Assembly: GCA_030531185.1 (NCBI GenBank)
Contig: JAUNOG010000011.1
Location: 1-54,568 of the forward strand
Length of the DNA stretch: 54,568 nt
From: Ruminococcus sp.
Lineage (GTDB): Bacteria > Bacillota > Clostridia > Oscillospirales > Ruminococcaceae
Direction: 5' to 3'
The translations under genes and the position numbers were made by a program. Shown in pieces: positions 17,476 to 25,553 of this stretch; positions within the stretch are counted from its first letter, which is position 1, and each line of letters opens with the position of its first letter. Below the pieces are notes generated by a model that was given only the letters and a program-made list of their open reading frames with translations, did not search any database and was not told where the DNA came from.

Positions 17476-18037
17476 ATCCTGTCCTCCTTGTCCTTTTGGG
17501 GTTTGTACATATATATGTTGTCCGCGCGAAATAAGAACCTGTCTGTATAAAATTTGTGCGCGGATTTTGTAAAGCAAAGTTTTTGCGGCTGAGTTCATAC
17601 TCGGTTAACAAAGCGGAGGTATCATTACAATACGGCGTAATGTGCAATTTGTTAAAAAAGTATGTATTTTGACGGACGAAGTGTGCTTTCTGTGCGTTTG
17701 TACGCGAGATATTCTTCGTTCCCCCTGTTTCGTTGAAACATTGTTGTGCATAATTACTAAAAGAGAGGTTAAGAATTAAGGTGAATTAACGATTTTAAAC
17801 TTTTTTGGTTGAATTACTTTGACAATTTTAAAATATGTGGTAAAATATATATTAGGTAACACCAAATTAGTTTTGAATTTCCAAACTGGGCGTCAATCGC
17901 TTTGATTGTCCCGTGCAGAGAAGATATAGTTAAATGAATGAACTTGAACTCAAAACAAAGCCGGATTATCTTTAAGAGCGTTCCGCAAAGCTCATTACCC
18001 TGCGGAATGTGTATATATGAAAGGAGTAATGGGTTTT
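17476..18037. other. Intergenic region with two divergent promoters and a structured leader
   Basis: No gene is visible. It holds the minus-strand promoter of the DUF4830 gene (TTAACA 17655-17650, 17 bases, TATTGT 17632-17627), a short palindrome TGTTTCGTTGAAACA near 17727, the minD promoter and a minD leader of about 185 bases with a hairpin GGG-CAATC/GATTG-CCC at 17888-17912 and TTCCGCA/TGCGGAA near 17981-18007. Confidence 0.55.
17819..17846 (+). promoter_or_regulatory. Promoter of minD-mgsA
   Basis: TTGACA (17819-17824), 16 bases, TAAAAT (17841-17846). Confidence 0.7.
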
Positions 18038-18775
18038 ATGTCAAAAATTATTGCAGTTACTTCAGGAAAAGGCGGTACGGGTAAGTCGTCTATCAGCGCC
18101 TGCCTTGGGTATGCTCTTGCAAAGCAGGGAAACAGAACCCTTATAATCGAGCTGGACTTCGGTCTTAGATGTATGGATATTATGCTGGGTATGCAGGGAA
18201 ATATTACATACGATCTGGGCGATGTGCTGGAGGGCACCTGCGACGTATACAAGGCTACCACTACGGTAAAACTCGCGTCAAATTTGAGCGTGCTCTGCGC
18301 TCCGTCGGATCCTTTTGTACAGCTGAAGGCTGAGGATATCGAAAAGATCACTCAGGAAATGAGAAAGTATTTCGAGTACATAATCATTGACACCTCCGCA
18401 GGTATCAACGGTTCTGTATTTGATATCGTTACAAACTCCGACCTTATTCTTATTGTTACTACTCCCGACCCTGTGTGCGTAAGAGACGCTCAGATGATGT
18501 CGGACGAGTTCTACAAGAGAGGAAATCAGAAGCAGAGACTTGTTATCAACAAGGCTAACAAGAGAATTTTTGAATTCGACGAAATGGACGACCTCGACGC
18601 TATCATCGATACGGTAGGCGTACAGCTTTTGGGCGTTATTCCCGAGGATTCCGCAATTCCGCTTGCAACGGGCAAGGGCGCGCCTCTTTCCTCCAGCTCT
18701 ATGGGATTTCTTGCTTTCTCTGCGATCTCCAGAAGAATTAAGGGCGAGCATATCCCTCTCTCAATAAAAATGTAA
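18038..18775 (+). CDS. minD: MinD-family division-site ATPase
   Basis: About 245 residues of the ParA/MinD P-loop family. The deviant Walker A is KGGTGKSS, followed by LIIELDFGLRCMDIMLG and the TSAGI switch region. The C-terminus (AFSAISRRIKGEHI) could be the amphipathic membrane-binding helix of MinD. It would place the division site, normally with MinC; no minC or minE is near. ATG 18038 (11 bases after AAAGGAG) gives the standard N-terminus MSKIIAVTSGKGG; an in-frame ATG at 18017 precedes the ribosome site. It is followed by mgsA in the same direction. Confidence 0.88.
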   Translation: MSKIIAVTSGKGGTGKSSISACLGYALAKQGNRTLIIELDFGLRCMDIMLGMQGNITYDLGDVLEGTCDVYKATTTVKLASNLSVLCAPSDPFVQLKAEDIEKITQEMRKYFEYIIIDTSAGINGSVFDIVTNSDLILIVTTPDPVCVRDAQMMSDEFYKRGNQKQRLVINKANKRIFEFDEMDDLDAIIDTVGVQLLGVIPEDSAIPLATGKGAPLSSSSMGFLAFSAISRRIKGEHIPLSIKM

Positions 18776-18827
18776 TTTGATCGCACAACTACAATCGGTA
18801 TATAATCTATAATTGGGGGGATTATTT

Positions 18828-19232
18828 TTGAATATAGCACTAATAGCACACGACACCAAGAAAGAGCTTATGGTACAGTTCTGTATTGCCTATTGCGGAA
18901 TACTTAGCAAGCACAGATTGTGCGCTACGGGCACTACGGGCAAAATGGTTGCGGAGGCAACAGGTCTTTCTATCCAGCGTTATCTCAGCGGTTCTCAGGG
19001 AGGAGATCAGCAGATAGCGGCCAGAATATCCTGCAATGAGATCGATCTTCTGCTGTTTTTCAGAGACCCTATCTCTGCAAAACCTCACGAACCAAACGAA
19101 ATGAACCTTTTGAGACTTTGCGACGTACATAATATTCCCGTGGCTACAAATATTGCCACAGCGGAGGCTCTTATCCATTCGCTGGAGAGAGGCGACCTTG
19201 ACTGGAGAGATATTGTAAATCCGACCAGATAA
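18828..19232 (+). CDS. mgsA: Methylglyoxal synthase
   Basis: About 134 residues. It converts dihydroxyacetone phosphate to methylglyoxal and phosphate, a bypass used when phosphate is short or sugar phosphates build up. Family marks are [14 protein letters not shown], the phosphate loop [20 protein letters not shown] and [14 protein letters not shown], with the catalytic Asp in GGDQ. The start is TTG 18828, 7 bases after a run of six G; this gives the family N-terminus. It probably shares a transcript with minD. No terminator separates it from the T-box leader downstream. Confidence 0.95.
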   Translation: MNIALIAHDTKKELMVQFCIAYCGILSKHRLCATGTTGKMVAEATGLSIQRYLSGSQGGDQQIAARISCNEIDLLLFFRDPISAKPHEPNEMNLLRLCDVHNIPVATNIATAEALIHSLERGDLDWRDIVNPTR

Positions 19233-19261
19233 GCGTACGGAATTTTCTGAATTAAATATAT

Positions 19262-19521
19262 TACAAGCTATGATGAGGAGAGTAATCCGAGTGAGCGGTT
19301 TACAGCGAGAGCCGAACGGTGTAAGGGCTTAACTGCAAAACGGACGAAGGACACTTCTGAGCTTCCGCCTGATAAAGGGCGGACGTATTTCTGCGTTAAG
19401 GATTTAGAGTGACTTCGGATCGCTTACGGACGTATAAGGTTATGTCCTTAGGCTTTTTGAGGTAATTAGGGTGGTAACACGGTTATATCAGTCGTCCCTT
19501 TGGCGGGGACGGCTGTTTTTG
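19262..19521 (+). promoter_or_regulatory. T-box leader with GAC (Asp) specifier
   Basis: A tRNA-sensing leader. Stem I starts AAGCT (19265-19269) and ends AGCTT (19360-19364). It has a K-turn-like TGATGA/TGAG, a helix GGAG/CTTC (19277-19280, 19354-19357), the loop-E AGTA (19281-19284) and TCCG/CGGA. The 3' side of the specifier loop is CGAAGGACA (19345-19353), so the codon before the conserved purine is GAC (19350-19352). The T-box AGGGTGGTAACACGG is at 19468-19482, and the terminator CAGTCGTCCC/GGGACGGCTG plus T5 at 19489-19520. It precedes the S66 peptidase gene. The TGGT acceptor-pairing bulge would pair with tRNA-Asp G73 only by wobble. Confidence 0.88.
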
Positions 19522-19537
19522 TTTTTGGAGGTGCATT

Positions 19538-20575
19538 GTGAAAAAACTTATAAGACCTCAGCATTTAAAAAAGGGCGACAAGATCGCCGCAGTAAGCCTT
19601 TCGTGGGGCGGAGCAGGCGAACCCGAACTGCGCTGGCGTTATGAACAGGGCAAAAAGCGATTACAGGAGATTTTCGGACTTGAGGTAGTGGAAATGTCCC
19701 ACACTCTCAGCGGGGACGGTTATCTCAGGGCTCACCCTGAAAAAAGAGCCGAAGATTTAATGGCGGCATTTGCGGATAAGTCCGTCAAGGGGATTTTCAG
19801 TTGTATAGGCGGAGACGATACCGTCCGCTTGCTGCCGTATATAGATTTTGACGTAATAAGAGAAAATCCAAAGGTTTTTATAGGTTATTCGGACACTACC
19901 GCAAATCATTTTATGATGTACAAGGCGGGGCTTGCCTCATTTTACGGCGCGGGGATTTTAACCGGCTTCGCCGAAAATGTCTGTATGCACGACTACACGG
20001 TCGAGTGGATAAACAAAACTCTTTTTGACAATAACCCGCCGGGAAATATTCCCGCGTCTGATAAGTATGTTTGTCAATACCTTGAATGGACGGAGGAAAA
20101 TAAGGATATAAAACGGCAGACTGCGCCTAACACAGGCTATGAGGTCTTGCAGGGCAAAGGAAAGGTCACAGGACATCTGATCGGCGGCTGTATTGAAGTC
20201 CTTGAAATGATAAAGGGTACGGAGCTGTTTCCTCCGCTCCAAGATTTTGACGGAGCAATATTATTTCTTGAAACCAGCGAGTGCAGTCCGCAGCCTGAGT
20301 ATATAAAATGGTGGCTGATGAATTACGGCGCAATGGGAGTGCTTGACAGGATAAACGGAATTATCTTCGGCAAGCCCGCCTTCGGAAAATATTATGACGA
20401 ATATAGGACCGAAATAAAAACCATACTTGCCGAATACGGCAGAGCCGACCTGCCCGTTATGTATAACGCAAGCTTTGGTCATAACGAGCCGAAATGCTGT
20501 CTCCCATACGGCGCATTGGCGGAGCTTGACTGCGATAACAAGACTTTTTCCGTTCTTGAAGCGGGCTGCGTTTAA
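19538..20575 (+). CDS. S66-family peptidase, MccF-like (LD-carboxypeptidase family)
   Basis: 345 residues; MccF proteins are about this size, while LdcA murein enzymes are nearer 305. The triad of family S66 is present: S118 in IGYSDTT, E245 in LFLETSE, H315 in FGHNEP. This spacing closely matches the Ser118/Glu243/His311 I recall for E. coli MccF. A Trp in LEWTEE (W184) lies in the loop that carries a nucleobase-stacking Trp in MccF. MccF cuts the amide between a C-terminal Asp and AMP in processed microcin C and relatives, giving immunity. GTG start after TTGGAGG. Expression should be controlled by the Asp-type T-box just upstream. Murein LD-carboxypeptidase activity remains possible. Confidence 0.88.
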   Translation: MKKLIRPQHLKKGDKIAAVSLSWGGAGEPELRWRYEQGKKRLQEIFGLEVVEMSHTLSGDGYLRAHPEKRAEDLMAAFADKSVKGIFSCIGGDDTVRLLPYIDFDVIRENPKVFIGYSDTTANHFMMYKAGLASFYGAGILTGFAENVCMHDYTVEWINKTLFDNNPPGNIPASDKYVCQYLEWTEENKDIKRQTAPNTGYEVLQGKGKVTGHLIGGCIEVLEMIKGTELFPPLQDFDGAILFLETSECSPQPEYIKWWLMNYGAMGVLDRINGIIFGKPAFGKYYDEYRTEIKTILAEYGRADLPVMYNASFGHNEPKCCLPYGALAELDCDNKTFSVLEAGCV

Positions 20576-20611
20576 AGGTTGGAAGACGATTTTTTTGCAA
20601 ATAAAAACCGG

Positions 20612-20709
20612 AGGTAAAAAGTAAGATAAAGTGTCTGCGAAGCGTACAATAAAAAATGCGCCTGCGGTGCACCTTTTCTTACCTCTTACTTCTAATCTCT
20701 TACCTCTAA
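20612..20709. repeat. Imperfect inverted repeat related to the TTCTAACCTCT motif
   Basis: GGAGGTAAAAAGTAAGA (20611-20627) faces TCTTACCTCTTACTTCTAA and a further TCTTACCTCTAAG on the right. It lies directly downstream of the S66 gene. It could act as a weak terminator or be a dispersed element. Confidence 0.45.
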
Positions 20710-20719
20710 GAACAAGAAC

Positions 20720-20748
20720 TTGACGAATGTATGAAATTCGGTTATTAT
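20720..20748 (+). promoter_or_regulatory. Promoter of the hisS operon
   Basis: TTGACG (20720-20725), 17 bases, TATTAT (20743-20748). It shows that hisS does not depend solely on the upstream T-box. Confidence 0.7.
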
Positions 20749-20797
20749 ATAAGGAAAGGGTTCATTGATTTGAAATTCAGAAAGGATATGATATAAA

Positions 20798-22126
20798 ATG
20801 GCATTGATAACACAAAGACCAAAGGGTACTAACGACGTTGTTCCCGCGCAGGCTTACAAATGGCACACCGTTGAAAAGCTTGTTGCCGATACGGCGGAGC
20901 AGTACGGCTTTAAGGAAATAAGAGTTCCTACATTTGAGGATACGGGACTTTTCGTCCGCTCGGTAGGAGAAACTACCGATGTGGTACAGAAAGAGATGTA
21001 TTCCGTTACCGCATCGGGGGACGCTAAATTTACGCTCCGACCCGAGGGTACGGCGGGTACTATGAGGGCTATGCTGGAAAACGGAATTATGAACGAGGGC
21101 TTTCCTCAGAAGGCGTACTATATTCTGTCCTGTTTCAGACACGAAAAGCCGCAGGCGGGACGTCTGAGAGAGTTTCACCAGTTCGGCTGTGAAATGGTAG
21201 GTACGGCAAGTCCGAGAGCGGACGCAGAGGTGATATCCCTTGCGAAAAATGTTCTTGACAGATTGGGACTTAAAAATATTCAGCTTAATATCAATTCTAT
21301 CGGCTGTCCGACCTGCCGCGCCGAGTATCACAAGGCGTTAAAGGACTATTTCTCCGCAAGACAGGAGGAGCTTTGCGATACCTGCAAGGGCAGACTTGAG
21401 AAAAATCCTATGAGAATTCTCGACTGCAAATCTCCGATCTGTCAAGGTATCGCTAAGGACGCTCCGCTTATTCTCGACTACCTTTGCGGCGATTGCAGAG
21501 AGCATTTTGAACAGCTTCAGAAAAATCTGTCGGTAATGGGAATTGAATTTGAGATAAATCCCAAGATAGTAAGAGGTCTCGATTACTACACAAGAACAGT
21601 TTTCGAGTTCATTACAACCGATATCGGCGCGCAGGGTACGGTCTGCGGCGGCGGACGTTACGACGGACTTATCGAGCAGTTAGGCGGACAGAAAACTCCC
21701 GCTCTGGGCTTCGGTATGGGACTTGAAAGACTTATCCTCACAATGGAAAAGCAAGGCTGCGATTTTATGGAGCCTAAGACCTGCGATCTCTATATTGCCT
21801 CAATGGGCGAGACTGCCGCAGATAAGGCTATGGCGCTTACTATGGCTCTGCGCGACGAGGGATATTTCGTGGAGTACGATCTGGTCGGCAGAGGTATCAA
21901 GCCGCAGATGAAATATGCGGACAAGATAGGCGCAAAATTCGTTCTTGTGCTGGGCGACAACGAGATAGACACAGGCGAGGCTAAGCTTAAAAATATGGCG
22001 ACGGGAGAACAGACGGACATAAAGCTTGACAACAGCTTTATCGACAGCTTTTCAAATTCTCTTGTATGTGAAATGTTCAAGGGTCTTGACGACGAAATGG
22101 CAGGACTTTTAGGCGCTGATAAATAG
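20798..22126 (+). CDS. hisS: Histidyl-tRNA synthetase
   Basis: 442 residues, class II aminoacyl-tRNA synthetase that charges tRNA-His. Motif 1 region follows RPKGTNDVVP; motif 2 is FRHEKPQAGRLREFHQFG; the histidine-specific LDYYTRTVFE is at about 260-270; motif 3 is GFGMGLERL. A four-Cys set (CPTCRA, CDTCKG) lies in the middle insertion. The anticodon-binding domain is C-terminal. It starts after AGAAAGGATATGATATAAA and heads a run of same-strand genes that ends with aspS. Confidence 0.96.
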   Translation: MALITQRPKGTNDVVPAQAYKWHTVEKLVADTAEQYGFKEIRVPTFEDTGLFVRSVGETTDVVQKEMYSVTASGDAKFTLRPEGTAGTMRAMLENGIMNEGFPQKAYYILSCFRHEKPQAGRLREFHQFGCEMVGTASPRADAEVISLAKNVLDRLGLKNIQLNINSIGCPTCRAEYHKALKDYFSARQEELCDTCKGRLEKNPMRILDCKSPICQGIAKDAPLILDYLCGDCREHFEQLQKNLSVMGIEFEINPKIVRGLDYYTRTVFEFITTDIGAQGTVCGGGRYDGLIEQLGGQKTPALGFGMGLERLILTMEKQGCDFMEPKTCDLYIASMGETAADKAMALTMALRDEGYFVEYDLVGRGIKPQMKYADKIGAKFVLVLGDNEIDTGEAKLKNMATGEQTDIKLDNSFIDSFSNSLVCEMFKGLDDEMAGLLGADK

Positions 22127-22136
22127 GAGGTTTATT

Positions 22137-22469
22137 ATGGGACTTTATTGTGACACCTGTAAAATCATTCCCGAGGCGGAAATACCCGACAAGGCGAATT
22201 ATTTTATAGCGATGAAAACGCTTACCGCTATGGTCAATGCAGGGGACTTGGAGCTTGTATATGCAAGCTGTCCGTTGGAGAATATATTCGACGAAAAACA
22301 GCAGTTCAGAGCGCAGAAGTATTTTCATCAGGTGAGATGTAAAAACTGCGGAATGATCTTCGGCGTGTTCTACAACGCAAAGGCAGGTGGGCAGATCAAG
22401 ATAAACTCCAAGGTTTTCGATCCCGACGATTATGCGTTTCTTGACAAGGGAAAAGAGGGCGAGGAGTAA
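22137..22469 (+). CDS. Hypothetical protein with two CxxC pairs
   Basis: 110 residues, not recognised. The N-terminus has CDTC (residues 5-8) and the middle has CKNC followed by GMIFGVFYN, so the two pairs could hold one zinc ion. The rest has no membrane segment. AGGAGG is 7 bases upstream of the ATG. It lies 10 bases after hisS and its stop overlaps the next start as TAATG, so it belongs to the hisS-aspS transcript. Function unknown. Confidence 0.75.
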   Translation: MGLYCDTCKIIPEAEIPDKANYFIAMKTLTAMVNAGDLELVYASCPLENIFDEKQQFRAQKYFHQVRCKNCGMIFGVFYNAKAGGQIKINSKVFDPDDYAFLDKGKEGEE

Positions 22470-22987
22470 TGTTCTCCGTATTCCCTAAAAGATACAGCTT
22501 TGAGACAAGTCTCGCTCCCAAAAAGCTTGTAAGAAAATTGCAGGGAGATCTTGTGGAATACCGCCCCACTATGAATATACTTTCCACAAGCAGGTTTATG
22601 AAAAAATATAAGTTTGAGAGCATATATTACGGCAGACACGACGGCAGCAGCTTTGAGCTGTACTATCACAGAATGAAAAAGCGCGACGGCGGTTCTACGG
22701 GATTTTACGGGAAAATCATCAAAACCGAAAACGGCACTCTTGTAAAGGGCTGGTTCAGAAAGCCCGTATATGCCTATGTTTTTGCCGTTTGCTTTGCTCT
22801 GGCGTGCCTGATCTGTGCGGTTGGAGCATACGCAGCGGAAACGTTGACGGGAGCTTACGTCTTTCTGGGACTTGGTCTCGCAGGCTTTCTGCTTTTGCTG
22901 TGGGACAATAATGAAACGTATCTCAGAGCATATCTGGACGAGCTTAAAGACAGCGGAAAAGAGCAAAAAGCCGAACCGAACCGCTGA
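22469..22987 (+). CDS. Hypothetical membrane protein (two C-terminal helices)
   Basis: 172 residues, not recognised. The first 90 residues are polar and basic. Two membrane helices follow (PVYAYVFAVCFALACLICAV and TGAYVFLGLGLAGFLLLL), then a short charged tail. The ATG overlaps the upstream stop. The tail overlaps another open frame (22911-23243) that looks like the missing soluble end of a DUF3592-like protein, so the gene may be split by a frameshift around 22950-22985 or may be a truly overlapping pair. Confidence 0.65.
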   Translation: MFSVFPKRYSFETSLAPKKLVRKLQGDLVEYRPTMNILSTSRFMKKYKFESIYYGRHDGSSFELYYHRMKKRDGGSTGFYGKIIKTENGTLVKGWFRKPVYAYVFAVCFALACLICAVGAYAAETLTGAYVFLGLGLAGFLLLLWDNNETYLRAYLDELKDSGKEQKAEPNR

Positions 22988-23243
22988 AAACCTAATCTAT
23001 GCGCGCCGTAAGCACAGACTGCTTTTCAAAAAGGGTATACCCGGCAGAGCGGAAATCGTGGAAAATCCAAAAAAGTGCGGAGATAATTATTCGGCTAAAA
23101 TGCGGTTTGTCACCAATGACGGACAGGAATTCATTCAGGATTTCGTCTTTACAAAGCACGTTCCTAACTTCGGAAACCAATATTCCATAGTGTACTGTGT
23201 GAAGAAAAACGGCAAATGTACAGCCGACGTTATAGAGCTTTAA
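22911..23243 (+). CDS. Small hypothetical protein overlapping the upstream gene (possible frameshifted C-terminus)
   Basis: About 110 residues from ATG 22911, which has no good ribosome site. The recognisable part, after residue 30, reads GIPGRAEIVENPKKCG, AKMRFVTNDGQEF and YSIVYCVKKNGKCTADVIEL. This layout resembles the soluble part of DUF3592-like proteins that normally follows membrane helices. The upstream gene supplies just such helices in a different frame (+1 relative). I therefore think it is either the second half of one protein made by a frameshift or a gene broken by a recent indel. Confidence 0.5.
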   Translation: MKRISEHIWTSLKTAEKSKKPNRTAENLIYARRKHRLLFKKGIPGRAEIVENPKKCGDNYSAKMRFVTNDGQEFIQDFVFTKHVPNFGNQYSIVYCVKKNGKCTADVIEL

Positions 23244-23268
23244 TTTTACAGAAAAGGAAGTAATAAAA

Positions 23269-25035
23269 ATGAAATTGGATACAATGAAAGGACTTCGCAG
23301 AACACATTACTGCGGAGAAGTCCCCGAAACAGAGCAGGAAGTCGTAGTATGCGGCTTTGCCGACAGAGTAAGAGATATGGGCAACCTTATCTTTATTAAC
23401 CTGAGAGACAGAACGGGTCTTGTTCAGCTTGCTTTTAACGATGAAACGGACAGAGCCGTTTTTGAAAAGGCTCAGGCGGTCAAGAGCGAGTACGTTCTTA
23501 TGGCAAAGGGGCAGGTGCGTCCCCGAGAGAGCGTTAACAATAAGCTTAAAACGGGTAGGATAGAGATCGCCGTAAACGAGCTGAGAATTCTCTCAAAGGC
23601 GGAGACTACTCCTTTTGAGGTAACAAATTCCGATAAGGTCAACGAGGAACTGAAGCTGAAATACCGCTATCTCGATCTGAGAAACCCAAGACTTCAGAAG
23701 AATATTATGATGAGACATCAGATAGCTAAGTCGGCAAGGGATTATTTCTACGAGAACGGTTTTCTGGAGATCGAAACTCCTATGATGATGAAGTCCACTC
23801 CCGAGGGAGCAAGAGACTATCTTGTTCCGTCGAGAGTTCATCAGGGAAAGTTCTACGCTCTGCCCCAGTCTCCTCAGATATACAAGCAGCTGCTTATGAT
23901 CTCGGGCTACGACAGATATGTTCAGCTTGCGAGATGTTTCAGAGACGAGGATCTGAGAGCGGACAGACAGCCTGAGTTCACTCAGATAGACCTTGAGATG
24001 TCCTTTGTGGACGTTGACGACCTGCTTGAAATAGGCGAGGGACTTGTTCACAGGCTTTTCAAGGACGTGCTTGACGTTGAAATTCCTCTGCACCTGCCGA
24101 GAATGACCTTTGCGGACGCTATGAACAGGTACGGCACGGATAAGCCCGACACCCGTTTCGGTATGGAAATTCAGGATATTTCCGACGCAGTAAAGGACAT
24201 TGACTTTGTTGTATTCAGATCGGCTCTGGAAAACGGCGGCTCGGTTCGGGCTATCGTTGCAAAGGGCGGAGCGCAGACATATACAAGAAAGGAGATCGAT
24301 AAGCTTACCGAGCACGCTAAGGGCATAGGCGCAAAGGGACTTGCGTATATCCGCTGGGCGGACGAGCCTAACTGCTCATTCAAGAAGTTCTTGGGAGAGG
24401 GCGATCTGGAGAAGATAACCTCCGCTGTGGGCGCAGAGCAGGGAGACCTTGTTCTTATCTGTGCGGACAGAAACAAGACCGTACTGAGCGTTCTGGGCGC
24501 GCTGAGACTTATCTGCGGCAAGAGACTTGATATGATACAGGAGGGCTACAACTTTCTGTGGATAACCGAAATGCCTTTCTTTGAGAAAGACGACGAAACA
24601 GGGGAATATGTTGCGGCTCATCACCCCTTTACAATGCCTATGGAGGAGTGTATAGAGTACCTTGACAGCGACCCCGATAAGGTAAAGGCAAAGGCGTTCG
24701 ACCTTGTGCTTAACGGTACGGAGCTGTCCTCGGGTTCAATGAGAATTACCGATTTTGAATTACAGCAGAAGATGTTCGAGGCTTTGGGTATGTCCGACGA
24801 GGAGATAGAGGCTAAATTCGGCTTCCTTGTGGACGCATACCGCTACGCCGCTCCTCCTCACGGCGGAATGGGCATAGGGCTTGACAGAATTTCAATGATA
24901 ATGTGCGGTGCGGAGTCGCTGAGAGACGTTGTAGCGTTCCCAAAGGTGCAGAATGCAAGCGAGCTTATGAGCGCGTGTCCGTCCACTGTTGACGAAAAGC
25001 AGTTGGAGGAGCTTCATATCAGGACGGTTGAATAG
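23269..25035 (+). CDS. aspS: Aspartyl-tRNA synthetase
   Basis: 588 residues, the bacterial-length class II enzyme. An N-terminal OB-fold anticodon domain (to about 105) is followed by the catalytic core. Motif 2 reads RCFRDEDLRADRQPEFTQID; motif 3 is GMGIGLDRISMIM. The bacterial GAD insertion lies between about 290 and 420. It charges tRNA-Asp (or Asp/Asn if non-discriminating). It starts after AAAAGGAAG. The enzyme is the known target of processed microcin C; the MccF-like gene with an Asp T-box lies 3.7 kb upstream. Confidence 0.96.
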   Translation: MKLDTMKGLRRTHYCGEVPETEQEVVVCGFADRVRDMGNLIFINLRDRTGLVQLAFNDETDRAVFEKAQAVKSEYVLMAKGQVRPRESVNNKLKTGRIEIAVNELRILSKAETTPFEVTNSDKVNEELKLKYRYLDLRNPRLQKNIMMRHQIAKSARDYFYENGFLEIETPMMMKSTPEGARDYLVPSRVHQGKFYALPQSPQIYKQLLMISGYDRYVQLARCFRDEDLRADRQPEFTQIDLEMSFVDVDDLLEIGEGLVHRLFKDVLDVEIPLHLPRMTFADAMNRYGTDKPDTRFGMEIQDISDAVKDIDFVVFRSALENGGSVRAIVAKGGAQTYTRKEIDKLTEHAKGIGAKGLAYIRWADEPNCSFKKFLGEGDLEKITSAVGAEQGDLVLICADRNKTVLSVLGALRLICGKRLDMIQEGYNFLWITEMPFFEKDDETGEYVAAHHPFTMPMEECIEYLDSDPDKVKAKAFDLVLNGTELSSGSMRITDFELQQKMFEALGMSDEEIEAKFGFLVDAYRYAAPPHGGMGIGLDRISMIMCGAESLRDVVAFPKVQNASELMSACPSTVDEKQLEELHIRTVE

Positions 25036-25050
25036 TAAAGAAGAGTTTAT

Positions 25051-25461
25051 ATGGGAAAAGAAAAGCGACGTAAAGTAACTTATGAAAAAATTATAGCGAT
25101 ATTCATATTGAGCATTGCAGTTTTGTTTGTGGGAGGATTTGCGCTTTATCTTATTGGCGTAAATTCTTTGTTTGAACAGATGTCGGAAATAGAATACGGA
25201 GAGTATATGACTTTTCGGAACAGTGACGAAACGCATACGCTGTATATAAGAGAATGGTCATCGTTCAGAAATTTCGGCTTTGAGGCTTGTCTTGACGATG
25301 TAAATTCACAAACCTACTGCGAATACACCAACGAATTCTCTCCTTTTAATAAACCCGAGGATCATGAGATAGTATGGGAAACCGATAAGGTAACCGTGAA
25401 GTATAAATTCAGCGTGTCTGCCGAGGAATTTACAACGCTGGAGATACCGTTTGACGAATGA
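25051..25461 (+). CDS. Hypothetical single-pass membrane protein
   Basis: 136 residues, not recognised. A basic N-terminus (KEKRRK) and one membrane helix (IIAIFILSIAVLFVGGFALYLIG, about 14-36) precede an external domain of about 100 residues rich in acidic and aromatic residues. It lies 15 bases after aspS and is probably the last gene of that transcript. The predicted type II topology puts the domain outside the cell. No ribosome site beyond AAGAG is seen before the ATG. Confidence 0.7.
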   Translation: MGKEKRRKVTYEKIIAIFILSIAVLFVGGFALYLIGVNSLFEQMSEIEYGEYMTFRNSDETHTLYIREWSSFRNFGFEACLDDVNSQTYCEYTNEFSPFNKPEDHEIVWETDKVTVKYKFSVSAEEFTTLEIPFDE

Positions 25462-25502
25462 TACTGTCAACCCGCAGTTGCGAAATTTCCAACTCCGATT
25501 GG

Positions 25503-25531
25503 TAGACTTATTCAGTCCGACAGGATATAAT
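25503..25531 (+). promoter_or_regulatory. Possible promoter of XRE-glyoxalase fusion
   Basis: TAGACT (25503-25508), 17 bases, TATAAT (25526-25531). The small inverted repeat GTTG-CAAC lies just upstream (25478-25493). Confidence 0.5.
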
Positions 25532-25553
25532 TATATCAAGGGAGGCGGTAAGT

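Noticed and set aside
19345-19357. CAC (His) or TTC (Phe) as T-box specifier
   Set aside because: In the helix model CTTC is paired with GGAG, so TTC is inside a stem and CAC would run into it; only GAC lies free with the conserved purine after it. TTC would however pair better with the TGGT bulge through A73, so the choice should be tested.
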